In this document: in pieces, positions 26,666-35,702 of the stretch | Numbering within the stretch: position 1 is the first letter of the stretch | Layout of the letters: each line of letters starts with the position of its first letter | Source of the DNA: DATJGR01 sp963735085 | Lineage (GTDB): Bacteria > Pseudomonadota > Gammaproteobacteria > Pseudomonadales > Azotimanducaceae | DNA: 64,000 nucleotides | Reading direction: 5' to 3' | Assembly (NCBI GenBank): GCA_963735085.1 | Contig: CAVTJP010000006.1 | Location: forward strand, 186,001-250,000 | Made by a program: the position numbers and the translations under genes | The notes under the pieces: generated by a model | What the model was told of the DNA's origin: nothing | What the model saw: only the letters and a program-made list of their open reading frames with translations | Database searches by the model: none

Positions 26666-29600
26666 CGCGGCGTCTGTGGCACGGATGCGAGGGTCGCCGC
26701 CAAATCCGCAAGTTTGCGGCACGTCATCGATAGCAGCGAAAAGTCTTGCGTCATGGCACGCTGCGCATTGTCGATCGCAGCGCGCCACGCGCGCGCAAAC
26801 AATGGTCGCTGCTGTATCCAGCGATCGATGGCAGCCCCGTCGGTGGCCGCATCACCGCTCGCAAACAGATCCGTACTGATGCGCGCCGCCAACATGCCTT
26901 GTTCGGTCATCAGATCATCGAGCAGCAGATCCCGTTCCATTGCCTGCCACAAACTCGAAGGCGTCACGCGCGCCAGATGGTCCGCCAGCCAATCGATCGC
27001 GAGCGCCGCATTCAATGTCGCGAAAATTTCCGCGACCGTGCGTAGTTGTGCGCCGGTACGTTCCGCCGCATCGATCACCGGCAAGGTCGTCACCAAGGCG
27101 GAGGCATTGCCGCAGGCTTCAGCCACGCTCGTCGCAACGCCCATCTGCGTCCAGCGCGCAATCTGGTCGCTGCGCCGCGTGCGTCCGGAGACACCCATCA
27201 GCGCCGATCGCGACTCCGCCAGCCAGGCGATGTTCGAGGCGAAGTGTCGGGTCAGTTCAGCGACGTCGAGCGCGCTGCGCCGATGCCGCAGAAACCAGCG
27301 TGTCGATCGCCGCGCCAGTTGCACCAGCTGCAGCAGCATTTCGAGGCGGGTTTCACCGTCCACGCCTTGCAGCGACTCGATACTGCGAAATACCTGACGA
27401 ACCTTAAAGCAGGCCGCCGCGGCAAAGTACGCTCGCACGATCTCATCCACTTCCGCACCAACGACATCAGACAGGTGCACCACCGACGACAGTCCAAGGT
27501 GATGCACAACGTCGTTCGCCACGACCGTCGCGACGATCTCGCGACAGAGCCGGTGCTTGCGCACAGCCGCGGAATAGCGCTCGCGGATCACTGCCGGAAA
27601 CGCCTCGAAAACGGCCTCGGTAATCGTCGCGTCGGCGTGAATCGTCGAGTCGATCAGGTGTTCCTTGATATGCGTTTTCGAATACGACAGCAACACCGCG
27701 AGTTCCGGGCGCGTCAGCGATTGGCCGCGAACCGTTCGCTCCGCCAGTACCTCGTCGCTCGGCACGCCCTCAAGCGCGCGATCGAGCCGCCCGTCCGCCT
27801 CCATCCGCACCATGAAGCGCTGATACTCGTCCAGCCGCTCGCGAACGTGGCGCTGCGCGATTGACAGTGCCTGCACCTGTCTGAAGTTGTTGGTCAGCAC
27901 GAGAGTGGTGACGTCCTGTGTCATCTCGACAAGCAACTGATTGCGCTGCTTCAACGTCAAATCGCCGTCCTCAACCAGTTGATTGAGCAGAATCTTCAGA
28001 TTCACCTCATGATCCGAACAGTCGACGCCGCCTGCGTTATCGATGAAATCCGTGTTGACCGCGCCGCCGGCCAGCGCGAACTCCACCCGCGCTGCCTGCG
28101 TCAGGCCAAGGTTGCCACCTTCGCCGAATACCTTCGCGCGCAGGTCCGACGCGTTTACCCGAACACCGTCGTTGGCACGATCACCCACATCCAGATGCGT
28201 CTCGTGGGTTGCCTTGACGTAGGTGCCGATACCGCCATTCCAGATCAGGTCGATAGGCGCTGCGAGCAACAGATGAATCAGTTCGTCCGGCGAACATTGC
28301 TTTGCGTCGATCCCGAACCGCTCGCGCATCGGCGCAGTGATGGCGATCGACTTCTGGGCGCGCGAAAAAACACCGCCACCGGCGGAAATCAGCGCAACGT
28401 CGTAGTCGTTCCAACCGGACCGCGGTAGCGCGTACAAACGTGCGCGTTCATCGAAGCTGGTGTGTGGATCCGGGTTCGGATCTACGAAGACGTGCAGATG
28501 ATTGAACGCCGCAACCAGCCGAACCGATCTCGACTGCAACAGGCCATTGCCGAAGACGTCGCCCGACATGTCGCCGATACCGAGCACGGTAATCGGGTCC
28601 TTCTGCGTGTCTATGCCAGACTCACTGAAGTGCCGTTGTACGGAAATCCATGCACCGCGGGCGGTAATGGCCATCTGCTTGTGGTCGTAGCCATTCGAGC
28701 CCCCGGAAGCAAATGCATCGCCCAACCAGAAACCATAGTCGCGCGACACTTCATTCGCGTAGTCCGAAAACGCCGCAGTGCCTTTGTCGGCGGCGACAAC
28801 CAGATAGGGATCATCGCCGTCATAACGGCGAACGCGCGGCGGCGGCACGACGGCTCCATCTTCGATGTTGTCCGTGACGTCGAGCAAACCCCCGATGAAC
28901 TCGCGGTAGCATGCAATCGCTTCGGTCATCAACGCTTCGCGCGCCGCCGGGGGCCGGCGCACGAAGAAGCCGCCCTTCGCACCAGTCGGCACGATCACCG
29001 CGTTTTTCACGATCTGCGCCTTGACCAGCCCGAGTACCTCGGTGCGGTAATCCTCCAGCCGATCGGACCAGCGCAAGCCGCCGCGCGCGATCGGTCCGGC
29101 GCGCAGATGCAAACCTTCCATGCGCGGTGAGAACACGAAGATCTCGTGTAGTGGTACCGGCTTCGGCATGCTGGCAACCAACCGCGGCGCAAGCTTCAGC
29201 GAGAGGCGCGACAGCACCGCACCATCGCTCATCCGTTGGAAGTAGTTGGTACGTTGTGTCGCTTCGATCAGTTCGAGGACGCGGCGCAGGATGCGATCCT
29301 CGTTCAGCAGACCGACGCCGTCGAGTGCCTCGATGATCGCCGCGCGTGAAATTGAAGAATCGTCGTCGGTATCCGGGTCAAAGCGATCGAGGAACAATCG
29401 GACAAGACGGCGTGCGATCGCAGGGTATTTGCACAACGTGTCGCTGATGAACTCCCGGCCGAGTCCGAACCGCGTCTGCTTCATGTACTCCGCATAGGCG
29501 CGCAACATCGTCACCTCGCGCCAGTTGAGCCCGGCAAGCAGCACCAGCCGGTTGAACGAATCGTCGTCGGCCGCACGTTGCCAGATCTGCACGAATGCGT

Positions 29601-31458
29601 CCTCGAAACGCGCACCGACCGCGGCAATATCCACCGGGTGGCCGGCTGCCAGTTCGAAGTCGTGTATCGACACGGTGTCGGTTGCGCGCGTGATGCGGTA
29701 TGGATTCTCACCGATCGCGCGCACACCCAGGTGCTCGAGCACCGGAATCAGATCGGACAGCGGCAACGGTTCGCCAAGGTGGAAGACGCGCAGAAAAAAC
29801 ATGTCCTGCGGATCTTCGGGGCCACGATAGAGTCGCATCGTCAGCGTTCGCTGCGCGCTCAACGCTTCCATATCCAGAATATCGGCCACCGCCGCTCGTT
29901 CCGAACGGCTCTCTCGATAGCTCGCAGGCAGCGCATCAAGGTAGCGCTCGATCAGCCGCCTGCCTTCGGCCTCGTCACACTCCTGTACCAGTGCTTGCCT
30001 TAGTTCCTGCGACCAGTCACGCGTCAATGCGGCGACGGCGTTCTGCAGTTCAGCGATGTCGACGCGGTCGCCGCCACCCGGCGGTACACGGATGATGAAT
30101 TGCAGGCGAACCAGAATCGATTCCGAGAAGTAGGCGTCGAACGGCGCATCCTCGGCGCCGAGCGTTGTGGTCAGCAGTTGCTGAATGCGGACTCGCACCT
30201 GGGTGTTATAGACGTCGCGCGGCATGTACACGAGGCAGGTATAGAACAGGCCGTAGCGATCGCGCCGTAGGAATACCCGTGTGCGGCGCCGCTCGTGGAT
30301 CTGCGTGATCGCCAATGCAGTGGCGAACAGTTCGTCTTCGGAGCACTGGAATAGATCGTCGCGTGGGTAGCTGGCCAGTACATGCGCGAGGATCTTGCCG
30401 TCGAAGCCGTTCGTATCGAGGCCGGACCGCGCCAGTATGTTCGCCACCTTGCGCCGCACCAGCGGAATCCGGTCGGGACGTTCGCTGTAGACGGTGGACG
30501 TGTAGAGACCGAGAAATCCCTGCTCACCTACGACCTCCCCGTTGCCGTCGAAACGTTTCACTGCGATGTAATCCGGATACGCGGGCCGATGCACCCGCGA
30601 TCGTGTTCCGGATTTGGAAAACGCCAGCAAGGTGCGTTCGAGCAGGAATTCACGCGTATCCGCTGGCTGATCGGCCAGCAGGCGCTCCGATGACGGATCG
30701 CGATTGCGCAGAATGCCCAGTTCGCTGTCCGGTACCTGCCGAGACGTCCCGCCGCCGAAATCAAACTCCCGATAACCGAGAAATGTGAAATTGCCGTTCT
30801 GGAGCCACTCGAGGAATGCGATCGTCTCGGCGACCTCGTCTTTCGCCAGCGGCGGTGGCGAACTGCTCAACATTTCAACTATGGCGCGAAGGCGTGCTTT
30901 CATCGCGCTGAAATCGCCAACGCAGGCGCGTACGTCCTTCAGAATGGAGTCGAGTTCGGTCGCGAGCATTGCAAGCCGTTCGGTCTCGAGCCGGTCGATC
31001 TCGGCGTATATCAGCACTTCGCTACGCGCATCCGGCGATTGTGGATCGATCCCCACAAGTCGACCCGCCGCATCGCGCACCGCGGCGAACACCACGTTCT
31101 GCAGGTGGTGCGTGACCAGACCGCGGCGCGACAACTCCATCAATACAGAGTCCGTGATAAACGGCATGTCCGGATGCGCAATCCGAACAACCGTATGGTC
31201 CGACGCCCAGCCGTCACGCGCGTAGCGCGGATTTTCGACATCCACGTCCACCGCATCCCAGGCGCGCACCTGGAAGTGGCGCAAGCAAGCAATGGTCATG
31301 CCGGCGGCATCCTCGAGGCTGCGATCGTCGAGATCCTCAGCCGCGACACGTGCCCAGAACTGACGCGTGAACGCAGCGGCAACAGCCTGCTCGTGCACCT
31401 GGAGTCGATCGCGAATCAGATCCAACACGGCCACCAGGAATGAGGCATTCTTCTGCAT
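26635..31458 (-). CDS. gdhB: NAD-specific glutamate dehydrogenase, large type
   Basis: This roughly 1,607-residue enzyme oxidises glutamate to 2-oxoglutarate with NAD and suits amino-acid catabolism. It matches the L-180 class (about 1,600 residues) known from Streptomyces and Pseudomonas aeruginosa. The long N-terminal half is regulatory with ACT-like parts. The catalytic region has GGLRWSDRLEDYRTEVLGLV, then VKNAVIVPTGAKGGFF with the catalytic Lys, and later IGDMSGDVFGNG. The ATG at 31458 is preferred because a TATACT lies at 31522-31517; an ATG at 31500 would add 14 residues but leave almost no leader. It is divergent from rlmJ. Confidence 0.95.
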   Translation of the reverse strand: MQKNASFLVAVLDLIRDRLQVHEQAVAAAFTRQFWARVAAEDLDDRSLEDAAGMTIACLRHFQVRAWDAVDVDVENPRYARDGWASDHTVVRIAHPDMPFITDSVLMELSRRGLVTHHLQNVVFAAVRDAAGRLVGIDPQSPDARSEVLIYAEIDRLETERLAMLATELDSILKDVRACVGDFSAMKARLRAIVEMLSSSPPPLAKDEVAETIAFLEWLQNGNFTFLGYREFDFGGGTSRQVPDSELGILRNRDPSSERLLADQPADTREFLLERTLLAFSKSGTRSRVHRPAYPDYIAVKRFDGNGEVVGEQGFLGLYTSTVYSERPDRIPLVRRKVANILARSGLDTNGFDGKILAHVLASYPRDDLFQCSEDELFATALAITQIHERRRTRVFLRRDRYGLFYTCLVYMPRDVYNTQVRVRIQQLLTTTLGAEDAPFDAYFSESILVRLQFIIRVPPGGGDRVDIAELQNAVAALTRDWSQELRQALVQECDEAEGRRLIERYLDALPASYRESRSERAAVADILDMEALSAQRTLTMRLYRGPEDPQDMFFLRVFHLGEPLPLSDLIPVLEHLGVRAIGENPYRITRATDTVSIHDFELAAGHPVDIAAVGARFEDAFVQIWQRAADDDSFNRLVLLAGLNWREVTMLRAYAEYMKQTRFGLGREFISDTLCKYPAIARRLVRLFLDRFDPDTDDDSSISRAAIIEALDGVGLLNEDRILRRVLELIEATQRTNYFQRMSDGAVLSRLSLKLAPRLVASMPKPVPLHEIFVFSPRMEGLHLRAGPIARGGLRWSDRLEDYRTEVLGLVKAQIVKNAVIVPTGAKGGFFVRRPPAAREALMTEAIACYREFIGGLLDVTDNIEDGAVVPPPRVRRYDGDDPYLVVAADKGTAAFSDYANEVSRDYGFWLGDAFASGGSNGYDHKQMAITARGAWISVQRHFSESGIDTQKDPITVLGIGDMSGDVFGNGLLQSRSVRLVAAFNHLHVFVDPNPDPHTSFDERARLYALPRSGWNDYDVALISAGGGVFSRAQKSIAITAPMRERFGIDAKQCSPDELIHLLLAAPIDLIWNGGIGTYVKATHETHLDVGDRANDGVRVNASDLRAKVFGEGGNLGLTQAARVEFALAGGAVNTDFIDNAGGVDCSDHEVNLKILLNQLVEDGDLTLKQRNQLLVEMTQDVTTLVLTNNFRQVQALSIAQRHVRERLDEYQRFMVRMEADGRLDRALEGVPSDEVLAERTVRGQSLTRPELAVLLSYSKTHIKEHLIDSTIHADATITEAVFEAFPAVIRERYSAAVRKHRLCREIVATVVANDVVHHLGLSSVVHLSDVVGAEVDEIVRAYFAAAACFKVRQVFRSIESLQGVDGETRLEMLLQLVQLARRSTRWFLRHRRSALDVAELTRHFASNIAWLAESRSALMGVSGRTRRSDQIARWTQMGVATSVAEACGNASALVTTLPVIDAAERTGAQLRTVAEIFATLNAALAIDWLADHLARVTPSSLWQAMERDLLLDDLMTEQGMLAARISTDLFASGDAATDGAAIDRWIQQRPLFARAWRAAIDNAQRAMTQDFSLLSMTCRKLADLAATLASVPQTPRQNRRNDSGS

Positions 31459-31585
31459 AAGGCTTTCATCTGCGTAGGGCTTTGATCTGCGCCGGGGCAT
31501 CCCGTCGCTTCGCGTCAGTATAGGCCGAGTGGACCCGTCTACGACGGACCGGTAGGCTACCCATTCACGTGCACGCCAACGTTCA

Positions 31586-32425
31586 GTGCTGAGCTATCGT
31601 CACGCTTTCCATGCCGGCAACCTCGCAGACGTTCTGAAGCATTCGACGCTGACCGCGGTGCTCGACGCGGTCACGAGCAAATCGACACCGCTCTTCTACC
31701 TCGATACGCACGCCGGCGCCGGAATCTATCAATTCGGCGAAGCGCACACGGAACATCGTCGCGGAATCGAAGCGCTGCGCGCGGCGAACCCCGCCGGCAT
31801 GCCTCACAGCATCGCGCGCTACCTTGACTGCATCGCAGCGTTCAACGTCGGCCCGTCAACGTCGCTTTATCCCGGATCCGCGATTATCGCAGCGCGCCTG
31901 CTGCGCGACATCGATCGCCTGCTGCTCTGTGAGCGACAACCCGCCGATTTCAATATGCTTGCGAACGCGCTGCGTGCCCATGTCCGAAAGGAAGTACAAA
32001 CGAAAGCCCAATGCGGCAACGGCTATGACCTGCTCAAATCCACGCTGCCGCCACCGGAACGGCGCGGCGTGATCCTGATCGATCCCGCGTACGAACTTAC
32101 CGACGAGCCGGTTCAGCTGATCAACGGGCTGCGCGCCGCGCTGTCTCGATTTCGCCACGGCGTGTACCTCGTCTGGTACCCACTGCATTCCAAACACGAT
32201 CACGCCACGTTGAAACGCCACTTCTGCCGTCTCGATCCGCCGAAGACCCTGTGTATCGAACTCGACCCCGCACCGCCCGCGGCACCCGGCGCTACCGGCT
32301 CGGGCGTACTCGTGGTAAATCCGCCGTTTCAGGCGGTAGCGGAACTGAATCTGCTAACGGCCCATCTGAGCCGCACGCTGGCACCCGGCGGGCGCGCGAT
32401 CTGCGAGTGGCTGATTTCGGAGTAA
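31586..32425 (+). CDS. rlmJ: 23S rRNA adenine-2030 N6-methyltransferase
   Basis: This 279-residue methyltransferase modifies A2030 of 23S rRNA. The GTG start gives LSYRHAFHAGNLADVLKH, which matches the E. coli RlmJ start. FYLDTHAGAGIY is the SAM-binding loop. Motif IV reads LIDPAYEL where the usual form is DPPY, a change at one proline of the catalytic loop. Length is normal (E. coli 280). The stop is directly adjacent to the convergent paaE stop, so there is no room for a terminator between them. Confidence 0.95.
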   Translation: MLSYRHAFHAGNLADVLKHSTLTAVLDAVTSKSTPLFYLDTHAGAGIYQFGEAHTEHRRGIEALRAANPAGMPHSIARYLDCIAAFNVGPSTSLYPGSAIIAARLLRDIDRLLLCERQPADFNMLANALRAHVRKEVQTKAQCGNGYDLLKSTLPPPERRGVILIDPAYELTDEPVQLINGLRAALSRFRHGVYLVWYPLHSKHDHATLKRHFCRLDPPKTLCIELDPAPPAAPGATGSGVLVVNPPFQAVAELNLLTAHLSRTLAPGGRAICEWLISE

Positions 32426-33511
32426 CTAAACTGCATCGTAGTCGACAACGATACGCGGCGTGAGCGGGTGCGCCTGGCATGTGAGGACGAAACCCGCGTC
32501 GACTTCAGCCTGACTGAGCGCGTGGTTCACGTCCATCTCCACTTCACCTTCGATCAGCTTCGCTTTGCACGTTGCGCACACACCACCTTTGCACGAAAAC
32601 GGTACTTCGAGGCCCGCATCGAGCGCCCCGTCGAGCACATTTTCGCCATCGCTGGCGAGCTCAAAACCAATCTCCCGCCCACCGGCACGCACGCGCACTT
32701 CCGACAACGCGCCGCCGAAGCGTTCAGCGCGCGCCTGGTGCTTCTCGATCACCACTCTGGCGTCCTGCACCGATGCGCGAAACAGTTCGTAGTGAATATG
32801 CCGCGGCTCGATGCCTTCGCCGCGTAAACCGCGAGACACCTCCGAGATCATCGCCTCGGGGCCGCACAGGAAGAATTCGTCGAATGAAGCAATCCGAATC
32901 AGCCGCCTGTTCAGTTCGCGGCCCTTTCGATTGTCGATCCGCCCGTTGAGGATGTCCGCTGCCTGTCGCTCGCGGCTCATCACGTTGATCCACTGCAGAC
33001 GATCCAGGTAGGCGTTCTTCAGGAAGCTCAACTCATCGCGGAACATCATCGTTGCCGTGCGTCGGTTGCCATACAGCAAGGTCACCCGACTGCGCGGTTC
33101 GCGCGCCAGTACGCTTGCGACGATCGACAGGATCGGCGTGATGCCGCTGCCGGCCGCGATACACAGATAGCTGCGTGCCCGCGTCGGATCGAGCGGTGAC
33201 GTGAATTCGCCTGCCGGCGGCGCAACGTCGATCGTCGCACCCGGCTCGAAACAGCGGTGCGCGTGCTCGGAGAAACGTCCGCCGGTGATGCGTTTGATGG
33301 CAATCATTGGCATCGGATCGCCCAGCGCGCTGCAGATCGAGTAAGACCGCACGAACCACTGGCCATCGATCTGCGCCCGCAACGTCAGATACTGGCCGTG
33401 CTGAAACGCGAAAGTCGCCGCGTGCTCCGCCGGAATCCGAAAGCTAACCGCCAGCGCATCGTCAGTGAGCAGGCGAGTCGCTGCGATCGTCAGCGGAACG
33501 TATGCTGCCAT
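32426..33511 (-). CDS. paaE: Phenylacetyl-CoA epoxidase reductase subunit
   Basis: This 361-residue NADPH-dependent reductase passes electrons to the PaaABC oxygenase. An FAD domain (RSYSICS, then GGRFSEH-type residues) comes first, then an NAD(P) domain with AAGSGITPILSI. A plant-type 2Fe-2S ferredoxin domain ends the chain with CKGGVCATCKAKL and a final Cys in VLTCQAHP. The ATG at 33511 is chosen because homology starts MAAYVPLTI; the frame is open further upstream without homology. It is the last gene of a paaA-B-C-E run and lies 115 bp after paaC. Confidence 0.95.
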   Translation of the reverse strand: MAAYVPLTIAATRLLTDDALAVSFRIPAEHAATFAFQHGQYLTLRAQIDGQWFVRSYSICSALGDPMPMIAIKRITGGRFSEHAHRCFEPGATIDVAPPAGEFTSPLDPTRARSYLCIAAGSGITPILSIVASVLAREPRSRVTLLYGNRRTATMMFRDELSFLKNAYLDRLQWINVMSRERQAADILNGRIDNRKGRELNRRLIRIASFDEFFLCGPEAMISEVSRGLRGEGIEPRHIHYELFRASVQDARVVIEKHQARAERFGGALSEVRVRAGGREIGFELASDGENVLDGALDAGLEVPFSCKGGVCATCKAKLIEGEVEMDVNHALSQAEVDAGFVLTCQAHPLTPRIVVDYDAV

Positions 33512-33626
33512 GCGACTTTCGGATTCATTTGAATGCAATGCATGATCGCGAAGTTCGGATGGCAGCCTGCCAGCAGGCGCGCGGGCTCGGCCCGCACCGC
33601 CGACACCGCTTCGATGCAACGCGGCG

Positions 33627-34379
33627 CTACCACTGTTGCCCCGGATAGGCGCGCTGCATGAACTGCATTTCTGCGAGCAGATAACCCAGATGCTCGGTGT
33701 GCACGCCAACGCGGCCCCCGCGCACGCTCCACGAATCGCTCGGTATGCCCAGCGTTGCCTCGGTCAAGGTGTCGCTGACTACGTTGTGCCATGGCGCCGC
33801 CAACGCCGCGCGATCGATCGCGATTCCCGCAGCGATCAGGCGCAACTCCGCTTCGGACGGTTCGAACAACTCGCGCGTGTAACCCCACAGTTCGTCGATC
33901 GCACGCTGCGTTCGATCGTGACTCTCCGAGGTACCGTCGCCCAATCGAACTACCCACTCGCGGCTGCGGCGAAGGTGATACGTCGATTCCTTCAAAGCTT
34001 TGCCGGCAATCGCTGCAAGTGCCACATCGCGCGACCGCGCGAGCGCGGTGAGAAATGGCACGTTGAACGCATCGACGAGCAACTGCCGCACCATCGTGAA
34101 CGCGAAATCACCGCGCGGCAGCTCGTTGATCAGCAGGTTAGTGAACGCGCGCACGTCGCGGCCGAATGCAAAGGCGTCCTCGTCACGGCCGTCGTTCGCC
34201 AATCGTGCTGCGTACTCGTAGAACATCCGCGCACGCCCAATGTGGTCGAGTGCGACGTTGCCCAACGCCAGTTCTTCTTCGAGCGTGGGCGCATTGCTCA
34301 CCCATTCGGCGAGACGCTGGCCGAGGATCAACGCATCATCGCCGAGCGCGAGCGCATACGCGAAAACGTCGTCATCCAC
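33627..34379 (-). CDS. paaC: Phenylacetyl-CoA epoxidase subunit PaaC
   Basis: This 250-residue helical protein is the structural partner of PaaA in the 1,2-phenylacetyl-CoA epoxidase. Family features include DDALILGQRLAEW near the start, ELALGNVALDHIGRAR near 35-50, and the KALKESTYHLRRSREWVVRLGDGT stretch in the middle. Its ferritin-like fold lacks a working diiron centre in known members. It begins 25 bp after the paaB stop. The gene downstream should be paaD in most clusters but is absent here. Confidence 0.95.
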   Translation of the reverse strand: MDDDVFAYALALGDDALILGQRLAEWVSNAPTLEEELALGNVALDHIGRARMFYEYAARLANDGRDEDAFAFGRDVRAFTNLLINELPRGDFAFTMVRQLLVDAFNVPFLTALARSRDVALAAIAGKALKESTYHLRRSREWVVRLGDGTSESHDRTQRAIDELWGYTRELFEPSEAELRLIAAGIAIDRAALAAPWHNVVSDTLTEATLGIPSDSWSVRGGRVGVHTEHLGYLLAEMQFMQRAYPGQQW

Positions 34380-34404
34380 TGTCGCTACCCACCATAGTCG
34401 CCCA

Positions 34405-34692
34405 CTACAGGTTGCTCACGCCATCCGGTACGGCATAGAAGGTCGCGTGCCGATACGGCTTGTCGTCCTGAGGGTCGTAGAAGCTCTCGCTGTCGGTTTC
34501 CTGCGACGCGATGATGTCGCGACTGGCCACCACCCAGATACTGATACCTTCACCGCGCCGCGTGTACGTATCGCGTGCGTATTCGAGCGCCTGCTCCGGA
34601 TCTTCCGCGTGCAGGCTGCCGACGTGTCGATGGTCGAGGCCGCGCTTCGAGCGAATGAATACTTCGAACAGCGGCATGGCTTGGTCGTTCAC
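34405..34692 (-). CDS. paaB: Phenylacetyl-CoA epoxidase subunit PaaB
   Basis: This 95-residue subunit links PaaAC heterodimers. The family pattern is clear: LFEVFIRSKRGLDHRHVGSLHA at the N-terminus (fewer than 22 residues shown), an AYRDTYTRR-like region and SIWVVASRDI in the middle, and KPYRHATFYAVPDG near the end. It overlaps the paaA stop by 4 bp (ATGA), so translation is coupled. Length is as expected. Confidence 0.95.
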   Translation of the reverse strand: MNDQAMPLFEVFIRSKRGLDHRHVGSLHAEDPEQALEYARDTYTRRGEGISIWVVASRDIIASQETDSESFYDPQDDKPYRHATFYAVPDGVSNL

Positions 34693-35645
34693 GCGCGCAC
34701 CTTCGACCGCCCGTCAGCGTGTTTGGCGTGATAGGCGCGCATAGCCTCGCGAACCCAGGCGCCGTCGTCGTGCGCGCGCGCATGATGGCGCACGCGTTGC
34801 CGGTTGCACGGGCCATCGCCACGGACCACGCGCGCAAATTCATCCCAATCGATCTGACCGAAGTCGTAGTGACCACTCGCCACGTTGAATCGCAGGTCCG
34901 GGTCGGGAATGCGGAGACCCAGATAATCAGCCTGCGGCACGGTCTGATCGACGAACTTCTGCCGCAACTCATCGTTCGGCTGGCGCTTCAATTTCCACCG
35001 CATCGACTGCGTGGAATGGGCCGACTCGCCATCGTGTGGCCCGAACATCATCAACGTCGGCCACCACCAACGATTCAGCGCGTCCTGCGCCATGTCGTGT
35101 TGTTCGGCACTGCCGCGGCACAGCGCCAGCATGATCTCGAACCCCTGGCGGATATGGAAGCTCTCTTCCTTGCAGATACGCACCATCGCGCGCGCGTACG
35201 GTCCGTAAGACGTCCGCTGCAGCGAGATCTGATTGACGATCGCCGCGCCGTCCACGAGCCAGCCGATCGCCCCTACATCGGCCCACGTCAGCGTCGGGTA
35301 GTTGAAGATCGATGCGTACTTCGCGCGCCCGCAATGCAGCGCTTCGATCAGCGATTCCCGCGTAACGCCGAGTGTTTCGGTTGCGCTGTACAGGTACAGT
35401 CCGTGGCCGGCTTCGTCCTGCACTTTTGCCAGCAGAATGGCCTTGCGCTTCAGGCTCGGCGCGCGGCTGATCCAGTTGCCCTCGGGCTGCATGCCGATCA
35501 CTTCCGAATGCGCGTGCTGGGACATTTGCCGGATGACGTTGGCACGGTACGCATCCGGCATCCAGTCCTTCGGTTCGATCCGCTCATCAGCTTCGACACG
35601 CGCATCGAAGCGGACTTGCCGGGACGAATCGTCATCGACACGCAT
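34689..35645 (-). CDS. paaA: Phenylacetyl-CoA epoxidase catalytic subunit PaaA
   Basis: This 318-residue diiron subunit epoxidises the ring of phenylacetyl-CoA. The ferritin-like metal ligands lie in VQDEAGHGLYLY and CKEESFHIRQGFEIM. The SEVIGMQPEGNW-type motif near the N-terminus is typical. The C-terminal tail after residue 270 is longer and more basic than the core. A strong AGGAGG stands 5 bp before the ATG, so this is the first gene of the paa operon. No paaX, paaR or phenylacetate ligase gene is in the window. Confidence 0.96.
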   Translation of the reverse strand: MRVDDDSSRQVRFDARVEADERIEPKDWMPDAYRANVIRQMSQHAHSEVIGMQPEGNWISRAPSLKRKAILLAKVQDEAGHGLYLYSATETLGVTRESLIEALHCGRAKYASIFNYPTLTWADVGAIGWLVDGAAIVNQISLQRTSYGPYARAMVRICKEESFHIRQGFEIMLALCRGSAEQHDMAQDALNRWWWPTLMMFGPHDGESAHSTQSMRWKLKRQPNDELRQKFVDQTVPQADYLGLRIPDPDLRFNVASGHYDFGQIDWDEFARVVRGDGPCNRQRVRHHARAHDDGAWVREAMRAYHAKHADGRSKVRA

Positions 35646-35702
35646 GAGCGCCTCCTGAGTATGCGAACGACGTTGTCCGGATCATACGACAATCGATGAT
35701 CG

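Noticed and set aside
33512..33626. Possible remnant of paaD between paaC and paaE
   Set aside because: None of the frames shows the DUF59 core or the C-terminal cysteine motif of PaaD. The open frames there are shadows of paaC and paaE.
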